NCBI GenBank assembly: GCA_014859645.1
Contig: JACUTV010000008.1
Coordinates: 1-53,476 of the forward strand
Length of the DNA: 53,476 nucleotides
Origin: Campylobacterales bacterium
Lineage (GTDB): Bacteria > Campylobacterota > Campylobacteria > Campylobacterales > Campylobacteraceae
Direction of reading: 5' to 3'
Under the pieces are notes generated by a model, which saw nothing but the letters and a program-made list of their open reading frames with translations, did no database searches and was not told the DNA's origin. Shown one piece after another: positions 26,260-33,167 of this stretch. The translations under genes were made by a program, and so were the position numbers. Each line of letters starts with the position of its first letter. Positions within the stretch are counted from its first letter, which is position 1.

Positions 26260-27312
26260 ATGCGGTTACTGTATGTTTTTATTTTTATCTCTCCTCTTTT
26301 TGCGCAATCCTCCTCTCAAATGATTGAAACTGCGCGTGCTTATGAAGCCAAAGGGGACATTCAAAACGCCATGGAATGGTACAAAAAAGCCGCCCTTGGC
26401 TTAGAACCCGAAGCCCAAACGGCAGAAGCACTTCCGGATGACCTTCCTGCTGTGACCACGCCCCTTGAGAGCACCCTTCAAGAAATGCCCCCTTATGTTC
26501 GCCAATACGAACGGGCTAAACTTTACGACACCTACCTAGACCCTTACGAAGACAAAGACTCTCAACAAACCATTTTACAAATGCTCTCAGGCACCTTTGG
26601 CCTCATGCCCTACCAAGTCAATTACTTGTTACCCGTGAGTTACAATGCGCGCGATTACAAAGGGCGGAAACAGACCGAAACCAAGTTTCAATTTAGTTTT
26701 CAAAAAGAGTTGGCCCACGATTGGCTGGGGTTGGATGAGAGTTATTCTTTTGGCTACACACAGGTTTCGTGGTGGCAAATCCTGCAAGATTCTTCTCCTT
26801 TTCGGGAAACCAACTACCAACCTGAGCTGTTTATTACGGTTCCCTACAAGGAAAAAGAAAGTGCCATCAAGGGCTTTAAATTTGGCTACTTGCACGCATC
26901 CAACGGCAAAGACGGCCACGAATCGCGCTCGTGGGACCGCGTGTACGCAAGCACATTTTTACAAGCAGGGGGCATCTTTATTTCGCCACGGGTATGGTAC
27001 CGCCTCAAAGAATCTAAGCGCAGTAGCACCGACAACAAGCGCGGTGACGACAACCCCGATATTCACCATTATCTTGGCTATGGCGATCTTACTCTGATGT
27101 ATCCGTGGGGGAAAAATTTGTTCAAAGGAACCTTCACCAACAACCTTAGTAGCTCTGACAACCGAAGTGGGATGAACTTAGAATGGAGCTTTCCTCTTTC
27201 CAAATCTGGTGTCTTTGGCTTTGTCCAATACTACTACGGTTACGGCGAAAGCTTGATTGATTATGACAAACTCACTAACCGCATTAGCATAGGCTTTGCC
27301 CTTTCTCGCTAA
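26260..27312 (+). CDS. pldA: Outer-membrane phospholipase A (PldA)
   Basis: A 350-residue OMPLA-family protein: signal peptide (about 1-15), a periplasmic N-terminal extension of ~75 residues with a Sel1-like start (AYEAKGDIQNAMEWYKKAA), then the 12-strand barrel. Catalytic His212 and Ser214 lie in YLHASNG. The third triad residue, Asn156 in E. coli (SRSWNR), is Asp226 here (SRSWDR). NPDIHHYLGYG and YGYGESLIDY are also conserved. It hydrolyses outer-membrane phospholipids when the envelope is disturbed. A hairpin terminator follows. In Campylobacter mobA and pldA are also neighbours. Confidence 0.88.
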   Translation: MRLLYVFIFISPLFAQSSSQMIETARAYEAKGDIQNAMEWYKKAALGLEPEAQTAEALPDDLPAVTTPLESTLQEMPPYVRQYERAKLYDTYLDPYEDKDSQQTILQMLSGTFGLMPYQVNYLLPVSYNARDYKGRKQTETKFQFSFQKELAHDWLGLDESYSFGYTQVSWWQILQDSSPFRETNYQPELFITVPYKEKESAIKGFKFGYLHASNGKDGHESRSWDRVYASTFLQAGGIFISPRVWYRLKESKRSSTDNKRGDDNPDIHHYLGYGDLTLMYPWGKNLFKGTFTNNLSSSDNRSGMNLEWSFPLSKSGVFGFVQYYYGYGESLIDYDKLTNRISIGFALSR

Positions 27313-27332
27313 CTTCTTACATGTAAGGAAAA

Positions 27333-27357
27333 GGCGTGAGGAACAAACCCTCACGTC
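27333..27357 (+). terminator. Hairpin after pldA
   Basis: GGCGTGAGG (27333-27341) pairs with CCTCACGTC (27349-27357) around AACAAAC, followed by a moderately T-rich tail. Probably the pldA terminator. Confidence 0.6.
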
Positions 27358-27424
27358 ACTTTCTATACTTCTTTGCCAAATGCACCAAAAGCCTTATTTT
27401 TCCATCCCTATCGCGGTTCTAATC

Positions 27425-27454
27425 TTGTCATACACTTATCATTTAGGATATACT
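27425..27454 (+). promoter_or_regulatory. Sigma-70-type promoter of the MCP gene
   Basis: TTGTCA (27425-27430), an 18-bp spacer and TATACT (27449-27454), 38 bp before the chosen GTG start. Confidence 0.6.
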
Positions 27455-27492
27455 TTCCAAAAATTATCATCATTGTTCCACAGGAGAGATAT

Positions 27493-29487
27493 GTGAATTA
27501 CTTCAAAACCATCGGGGGGAAAATCTCCTTGGTGCTTGCGTTGGTGCTAGTGCTTGCCATGGGCGGTAACGTTATCTACCTAAACTCCACTCTGAAGACC
27601 CACCTTTTAGAAGATGCCAAAAAGGACATCAGTGACAACCTTGCCATGGCCAACAAAATGCTCGAAGTCTTTTACAAGGAAAGCCTCAGTAGTACCAATA
27701 TTCTCTACACCATGTTAGAACAATCCTTCGGAAGATATAACCACTTTAACCAAGTCAAAAGCATGAATGTCCCCGTAGCTGGCATTGACGTACCCGCGAT
27801 GATTAACGGTCCGACTATTCTCAATAACGAATTCACCACGGTGGATAACTTCACCGCAGGCAGTGGCGCTGTAGCGACGGTGTTTTCTAAGGTGGGAGAT
27901 GATTTTTTACGCATCACCACCTCCTTACGTAAAGAAAACGACGACCGCGCCATGGGAACCTATTTGGGCAAAAATAGCCCAGCGTATGCACCCATCATGA
28001 AAGGGGAAACGTACGTGGGCATTGCCCGTCTTTTCGGCAAAGATTACATGACCCGTTACTCTCCTATCTATAGCCCCGACAAAGAACTCATTGGTATTTT
28101 GTTCATCGGCTACGACCTTACTAAAACCCTTCACGATGTAAAACAAACGCTCAAAGAGCTACGCATCGGGGAAGGCGGGTACTACACGGTCATGAACACA
28201 CGCTCCAATCTTTTTGAAATCCACCCTACCCTTGAAGGGAAAAAATCAGACGAGACACCCATTCATGAAACCATCATGGCGAGCGTAGGCACAAGCTTTG
28301 AAGCCACCTTTGGTGGGGTTGAAAAAATCTACAGCGTCTCCTCTTTTGAGCCGCTCAATTGGATTGTGGTCGCTAGTGCCAATGTGGATGAACTCATGAG
28401 CATGGCCAAGCAAATCGAAAAAACCCTCATTGTAGGCACTTTTATCTTGACCCTTTTACTGGTGGCCATCAACACCTTTTTAGCAGATCGCATGATCGCA
28501 AGACCACTGAATGCGTTGCGCGACAACGTTAAAGATATTGCTTCAGGCGAAGGGGATTTGACCCGTAAAATGGCCTTCAAAGGCGAAGATGAAGTAGCGC
28601 AAGTGAGCGAACAGATTAACCATTTCATCGAAAAAGTACGCACCACCATCAGCGAAATCAAATCCGTCTCTAGTGAAAATTCTTCCATCGCCAACGAATT
28701 TTCCTCCACCACCATGCAAACAGGCAAGCGGGTTGAAGAAACCACCCACCTTGTAAGCACCACCACCGAACAATCCAAACTCATTCGTAACGAAATGCAA
28801 ACCTCCATCGAAAAAGCCAAGACCAACAAAGAAGAACTCTCCAAAGCCCTTGGCTATATCGGTGAAGCCAATGAATCCATCTTGCACCTCAACGGCGAAA
28901 TCCAGCACAGTGCCCACACCGAAATCGAAATGGCACGGCGCATCGAACACTTAAGCAGTGAAGCCAACCAAGTTAAAGACATCCTCACCGTCATCTCCGA
29001 CATCGCGGAGCAAACCAACTTGCTTGCCCTAAACGCTGCCATCGAAGCGGCGCGTGCAGGAGAGCACGGGCGTGGCTTTGCCGTCGTGGCCGATGAAGTA
29101 CGCAAACTGGCCGAACGCACTCAAAAATCCCTCACCGAAATCAACGCGACCATCAACGTCATCGTCCAATCCATCATGGAATCTAGCGAAGGCATGAACA
29201 CTAACGCCAAAAAAGTCGAAGAGCTCGCTTCTGTGTCTCAAGCCGTAGAAGGGAAAATCTCCCAAATGGCCGAAGTGATGAAAAAAGCGATTACCATGAG
29301 CGAGGCGACGGTGAATGATTACGTCCAAAGTGGCGAAAAAGTCAAAGGTGTCATCGACACCATCAGCCAAATCAACGCACTCTCGGGAGAAAACGCCCGT
29401 AGCGTTGAAGAGATGAGCAGTGCGGCAAACCACTTAAGCAGTATGAGCGAAACCCTCAACACCAAACTTTCTCAGTTTAGAACCTAA
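27493..29487 (+). CDS. Methyl-accepting chemotaxis protein with Cache sensor
   Basis: A 664-residue chemoreceptor. The GTG start at 27493 ([14 protein letters not shown]) is chosen because AGGAG lies 6 nt upstream; 40 extra upstream codons overlap the promoter. Order: TM1 (about 10-32), a periplasmic Cache-type sensor with [14 protein letters not shown] (about 35-310), TM2, a HAMP domain ([12 protein letters not shown] onward) and the signalling hairpin tip [20 protein letters not shown]. No C-terminal CheR/CheB-docking pentapeptide is visible (ends LSQFRT). It opens the chemotaxis adaptation cluster. The ligand is unknown. Confidence 0.9.
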   Translation: MNYFKTIGGKISLVLALVLVLAMGGNVIYLNSTLKTHLLEDAKKDISDNLAMANKMLEVFYKESLSSTNILYTMLEQSFGRYNHFNQVKSMNVPVAGIDVPAMINGPTILNNEFTTVDNFTAGSGAVATVFSKVGDDFLRITTSLRKENDDRAMGTYLGKNSPAYAPIMKGETYVGIARLFGKDYMTRYSPIYSPDKELIGILFIGYDLTKTLHDVKQTLKELRIGEGGYYTVMNTRSNLFEIHPTLEGKKSDETPIHETIMASVGTSFEATFGGVEKIYSVSSFEPLNWIVVASANVDELMSMAKQIEKTLIVGTFILTLLLVAINTFLADRMIARPLNALRDNVKDIASGEGDLTRKMAFKGEDEVAQVSEQINHFIEKVRTTISEIKSVSSENSSIANEFSSTTMQTGKRVEETTHLVSTTTEQSKLIRNEMQTSIEKAKTNKEELSKALGYIGEANESILHLNGEIQHSAHTEIEMARRIEHLSSEANQVKDILTVISDIAEQTNLLALNAAIEAARAGEHGRGFAVVADEVRKLAERTQKSLTEINATINVIVQSIMESSEGMNTNAKKVEELASVSQAVEGKISQMAEVMKKAITMSEATVNDYVQSGEKVKGVIDTISQINALSGENARSVEEMSSAANHLSSMSETLNTKLSQFRT

Positions 29488-29492
29488 TCTTT

Positions 29493-29510
29493 GGGAGGCA
29501 CGTGCCTCCC
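29493..29510. terminator. 18-bp perfect palindrome after MCP
   Basis: GGGAGGCACGTGCCTCCC, 5 bp past the MCP stop. As RNA it forms a GC-rich hairpin with a tight loop but has no T run, so termination may be partial. Confidence 0.5.
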
Positions 29511-29551
29511 CTCACCAATCCTTTACATGTAAGCGCTTTTTTCTGTTACAA

Positions 29552-29887
29552 GTGTGTTACAACTGTAACATATATCCGTTATATTTCACCAAGGGCGTGG
29601 GCGATGTGTACACGGTCAAGGAGAGCTTAAAATCCATGATTCTTTTTCGGGCCTTTAACCTTGTGACGGGCAATTACACCTTGTTTTCGAACCCGTTTGA
29701 TCTCATCTTTTGCCGAAACGTCATGATTTATTTCGACAAACCCACCCAACATGCAGTCATCGACCATCTGCTAACTGCACTTGCTCCCAAGGGGCTTTTT
29801 CTCATCGGCCATTCTGAGTCGATAACACGTCAGGATGCGCGCATCACTTCGGTGGCGCCATCTATCTACCAAAAACGAGGTGCTTAA
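29552..29887 (+). pseudogene. Truncated CheR methyltransferase remnant
   Basis: This 111-residue frame matches only the C-terminal part of CheR, the SAM-dependent MCP glutamate methyltransferase. The similarity starts at YFTKGVGDVYTVKESLK, continues through FDLIFCRNVMIYFD and ends GLFLIGHSESI. The N-terminal helical domain and the SAM-binding GxG half are missing, and only ~80 bp separate it from the MCP stop, so this is a deletion, not a frameshift. The nominal GTG start lacks a ribosome site. It abuts the histidine-kinase-like gene (one-base overlap), keeping the operon order cheR-kinase-cheD-cheB. Methylation would need another cheR elsewhere. Confidence 0.75.
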
Positions 29888-30774
29888 TGGACATTGCAAC
29901 CCTAGACGATAGTGCGCTATTGCGCGAGATAGAACGCCGTTTTCAAGAAAAACAATCTTCCATCGAAGAGATGGAATTTCTCACCAAAAAACTCTTAGAG
30001 ATGAACGAAAAAAGCAAGCAAGCCCAAGAGGTCAAAAGCCAGTTTCTCTCCCTCGTCAAAAACGAGTTCAACAATCCCGTCTCTTCCTTGCTCAGTGTCG
30101 CCGACATCCTCCAGCGCACCCAAAGCCTCGACAAAGCCCGTGCCATGGGCGAACTCTTAAAACGCGATTTGCTCAAAATGGACTTTAGTCTGCGCAACGT
30201 CTTTGCCGCTTCAGAAATCGAAGCAGGGGAGATTGCCAACGACTACAACCACATTGACATCGAAGAGTTATTGGAAGAGATGAAAACCTATTTTGCCCTG
30301 CTAATCGCCGACAAAGGCTTACATGTAAGCCTTGAAGACCACTGCACCAAGCCGCTTATTAGCGATTCGCACAAAATGCACCTCATCTTGCTTAACCTCC
30401 TTTCCAATGCCTGCGAATTTTCCTACGCCAACAAACCCGTCACCGTCCGCTTTACATGTAACGATAAGGGCTACACGCTAGTGGTGGAAAACTTTGGCGA
30501 GGGGATCAGTGAAGACCATACCAAAGAGATTTACAACCGTTTTGTCCACTTTGAAACAGGCAATACACGCACCTCAGCGGGCCTTGGGCTTGGGCTTAGC
30601 GTAGCGCGGGGCATGTGCGAAGCGCTCGATGGCACCATCGACAACACCCACAGCGGGGACGCCACCCAGTTTATCGTCTTCATTCCGTATGTTTCCGAAG
30701 AAGACATCAGCATTTCCAAGGCCCACGGTTCCAACGAGTTCATGTTTGACGAAGATGAGATGATGGAGTTTTGA
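29887..30774 (+). CDS. Histidine-kinase-like protein lacking the phospho-acceptor His
   Basis: A 295-residue soluble protein: N-terminal coiled coil (about 10-50), a HisKA-like dimerisation helix pair, then a HATPase_c domain (N-box LLNLLSNACEFS, G2 box SAGLGLGLSVARG) and an acidic tail (DEDEMMEF). In the H-box the usual SHELRTP is KNEFNNP, so Asn59 replaces the acceptor His. The G1 box reads NFGEGI instead of DxGxG. It therefore probably cannot autophosphorylate in the usual way, and may act as a scaffold or an ATP-gated partner of CheD or CheB. Overlapping genes on both sides show it is part of the chemotaxis operon. Two TTACATGTAA copies are inside. Confidence 0.75.
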   Translation: MDIATLDDSALLREIERRFQEKQSSIEEMEFLTKKLLEMNEKSKQAQEVKSQFLSLVKNEFNNPVSSLLSVADILQRTQSLDKARAMGELLKRDLLKMDFSLRNVFAASEIEAGEIANDYNHIDIEELLEEMKTYFALLIADKGLHVSLEDHCTKPLISDSHKMHLILLNLLSNACEFSYANKPVTVRFTCNDKGYTLVVENFGEGISEDHTKEIYNRFVHFETGNTRTSAGLGLGLSVARGMCEALDGTIDNTHSGDATQFIVFIPYVSEEDISISKAHGSNEFMFDEDEMMEF

Positions 30775-31232
30775 TGCCCATTTCCAAATTTATTCACGTG
30801 GGAGAGATTTTTATCGGCGTCAAGCCTACCCACATTAGCACCGTACTGGGGTCATGTGTGGCCGTGTGTTTGTATGACCCTGTAGAACAGGTGGGCGGCA
30901 TGAACCACTACCTCGTCCCTTTGTGGAATGAAAATGGCCTCCAAAGCCCAAAATACGGCAATATTTCCATCCCGCGTCTTATTGAAAGCATGGTCAATGT
31001 GGGCTGTCACAAAGGCAACATTGTCGCCAAAGTCTTTGGCGGGGCCAATGTCATCGACGTGAGTCAAGAAGAGATGATGATTGGGCGAAAAAACATCCTC
31101 ATCGCCAAAGAACTCTTGCGCGAACACGGCATCAAAATCACCGCCCAAGACGTGGGTGGCACCCAAGGCCGACGCATCATGATGCAAAGTGACACGGGCA
31201 AAGTCCTGCTTAAATACACGGGCACAGACTAG
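30774..31232 (+). CDS. cheD: Chemoreceptor glutamine deamidase CheD
   Basis: A 152-residue CheD that deamidates Gln to Glu on chemoreceptors. The catalytic Cys28 (TVLGSCVAVCLYD) and His45 (GGMNHYLVP) are in the positions known from Thermotoga CheD, with Thr23 nearby. KVFGGANV is the other conserved block. ATG 30774 shares a base with the upstream stop; the TTG one codon earlier is unlikely. The stop shares a base with the cheB GTG. Confidence 0.93.
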   Translation: MPISKFIHVGEIFIGVKPTHISTVLGSCVAVCLYDPVEQVGGMNHYLVPLWNENGLQSPKYGNISIPRLIESMVNVGCHKGNIVAKVFGGANVIDVSQEEMMIGRKNILIAKELLREHGIKITAQDVGGTQGRRIMMQSDTGKVLLKYTGTD

Positions 31233-32272
31233 TGGGACTGCATGTTTTAGTGGTGGACGATAGCGCCACAGCAAGGGCAGTGCTTAGCAGTATCCTCTTA
31301 AGCGACCCAGAAATACAAAGCGTTGACACGGCGCCTGATGCGTACATCGCCCGCGACAAGATGCTTGCCAAGAAACCCGATGTCGTCTGCTTGGACGTGG
31401 AAATGCCGCGCATGGATGGCATCACTTTTTTGCGCAAACTCATGAAGCACATGCCCACCCCTGTAGTCATGGTTTCCTCCCTTACCACCCAAGGGGCGCG
31501 CACTACTCTTGATGCCCTAGAAGCGGGTGCGGTGGATTTTATCCCCAAGATGCACTCAAACTTATACGAGGGCAAAAGTGCCATTGAAGCAGAACTGTTG
31601 ATGAAAGTCAAAGCGGCCGCGCGGGCAAAAGTCGCCCCAAAACTCACCCCGCCAAAACCCCAAGAACGCCTCTTATACCAAAGCTTTACGACCACCCAAA
31701 AACTCATCGCCATTGGCGCTTCCACAGGGGGCACGGAAGCCCTTAAAGAAGTGCTCATCCGCTTGCCCGCCAACGCCCCTAGCGTGCTTGTAGCCCAACA
31801 CATGCCCGCCTCCTTTACCAAGCAATTCGCCGACCGCCTCAACGCTTTGTGCGCCGTAGAAGTCAAAGAAGCCCAAAGCGGCGACACCCTAGGCGTAGGC
31901 AAGGTCTTCATCGCGCCGGGCGATAAACACATGGTCTTGCGCCGTTCGGGGGCGCGGTATTATGTGGAAGTGGGCGAAGGAAAAAAAGTCTCAGGCCACC
32001 GCCCTTCCGTGGACGTGCTGTTTAACTCCGTCGCCAAAGTCGCGGGCGACAACGCCATCGGCGTGCTATTAACAGGCATGGGAAGCGACGGGGCGCGGGG
32101 GCTTTTGGCCTTGCACGAAACGGGCGCCATTACCCCAGGACAAGACGAAGCCAGTTGCGTGGTGTACGGGATGCCCAAAGTCGCCTACGAACTAGGCGCG
32201 CTCAGTGCCCAAGTGCCCCTTTCTAAGATGGCCGCAAGGATTTTAACGGAGCTTTCCGCCCTCACCTCCTAG
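31232..32272 (+). CDS. cheB: Chemotaxis methylesterase/deamidase CheB
   Basis: A 346-residue full-length CheB: an N-terminal receiver domain (DD at 9-10, phospho-acceptor Asp55 in CLDVEMPRMDG), a linker, and the methylesterase domain with Ser164 (GASTGG), His190 (AQHMP) and Asp286 (TGMGSDGA), the same numbers as in E. coli CheB. It removes methyl groups from MCP glutamates when phosphorylated. Campylobacter jejuni CheB lacks the receiver, so this form keeps normal feedback. The start is GTG overlapping the cheD stop. A large hairpin begins 5 bp after its stop. Confidence 0.95.
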   Translation: MGLHVLVVDDSATARAVLSSILLSDPEIQSVDTAPDAYIARDKMLAKKPDVVCLDVEMPRMDGITFLRKLMKHMPTPVVMVSSLTTQGARTTLDALEAGAVDFIPKMHSNLYEGKSAIEAELLMKVKAAARAKVAPKLTPPKPQERLLYQSFTTTQKLIAIGASTGGTEALKEVLIRLPANAPSVLVAQHMPASFTKQFADRLNALCAVEVKEAQSGDTLGVGKVFIAPGDKHMVLRRSGARYYVEVGEGKKVSGHRPSVDVLFNSVAKVAGDNAIGVLLTGMGSDGARGLLALHETGAITPGQDEASCVVYGMPKVAYELGALSAQVPLSKMAARILTELSALTS

Positions 32273-32277
32273 TGGAA

Positions 32278-32317
32278 CTCCTTTTGCTTAGGTGAACCAA
32301 CACCTAAGCAAAAGGAG
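32278..32317 (+). promoter_or_regulatory. 17-bp hairpin covering the ribosome site of the J-protein gene
   Basis: CTCCTTTTGCTTAGGTG (32278-32294) pairs perfectly with 32301-32317 around a 6-nt loop. The right arm holds most of the Shine-Dalgarno AAAAGGAGGAGG (32310-32321) of the gene starting at 32323. There is no T run after it. It begins 5 bp after the cheB stop, so a ribosome ending cheB could open it. Confidence 0.7.
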
Positions 32318-32322
32318 GAGGA

Positions 32323-33108
32323 ATGCGACTGCGCTTAACCAAACATGCTACGGTTGTAGAACTTCCCGAACGCTCCGTATGGTTTCATGAAATCACCCAA
32401 AGACTCCGCGCCACCTTTGAGAAAACCTTTTGGGTCAACGCGTATTTGATTAACCTTCCCGTCAAAGGCGACGAAGCCAAGCGGCGTCTTTTTTTGCTCG
32501 AACTTTACAAAACCTGTTCTAAAAATGCCAACAAACACGACAGCCGTTTTTTAAAGCGCTTGTTAGAATCTTCCCATAAACCCATCAAAGTGCAAGTGGT
32601 CAAAACCTTCTGCCCCAGCAAACGGGTGCTTATTACTTTGCGCGTCATCAACAACGCTTTACATGTAAGGCTTCCTAAAGAAGAAACCTTTGTGTTTTGG
32701 CACCTTGTGCACACCTTTAAATCCCATGGGGCCGTGCATGATGTTCTCACCAAAGAACTTGTGTTTAAAACGCCCACATCCTCGCTCGAATCGGCCATTA
32801 CTTCCTTGCTCAACACCCCTTCTCTTTTTGGCATGACCCTTGTGTTTGATCTGTTTAGGCGCGCGTTGGAAGCATTTTTTGCCTACGACACGCAAGAAGT
32901 ACCCACCTTAACAGACCACTACCGCACCCTCAACCTCGCCCATACTGCCAAGCTAGATGAACTTCGCCAGCGCTACTTGCAACTGGCCAAAGCCCACCAC
33001 CCCGACCTTGCCGCCAACAATCACGACGCCAAAGTGCGCACCCAAAAATTTCAACAAATCCAAGAAGCCTACCACGCCATCAAAACCCAAAAGAGAGACT
33101 CCGCCTAA
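32323..33108 (+). CDS. J-domain (DnaJ-like) protein
   Basis: A 261-residue protein whose last ~70 residues form a J-domain: DHYRTLNLAHTAKLDELRQR, then AKAHHPDL with the HPD tripeptide that stimulates Hsp70 (DnaK), then FQQIQEAYHAIK. The N-terminal ~190 residues are of unknown fold and are found with this J-domain in Campylobacterota; they contain no zinc finger or G/F region, so it is a class III co-chaperone. The client is unknown. Its ribosome site is buried in a hairpin. One TTACATGTAA lies at 32659. Confidence 0.75.
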   Translation: MRLRLTKHATVVELPERSVWFHEITQRLRATFEKTFWVNAYLINLPVKGDEAKRRLFLLELYKTCSKNANKHDSRFLKRLLESSHKPIKVQVVKTFCPSKRVLITLRVINNALHVRLPKEETFVFWHLVHTFKSHGAVHDVLTKELVFKTPTSSLESAITSLLNTPSLFGMTLVFDLFRRALEAFFAYDTQEVPTLTDHYRTLNLAHTAKLDELRQRYLQLAKAHHPDLAANNHDAKVRTQKFQQIQEAYHAIKTQKRDSA

Positions 33109-33167
33109 GCACTTTTTCTCAGGTTTGCTTTGCGTTAGTTGTATTACAATACCCCCAAGGAGTCTAC

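Noticed and set aside
29488-29572. A frameshifted N-terminal half of CheR
   Set aside because: Only ~85 bp lie between the MCP stop and the start of similarity, too short for the missing ~170 residues in any frame.
31210-31932. A 240-codon minus-strand ORF over cheB
   Set aside because: It is a shadow of cheB, whose catalytic residues fix the true frame.
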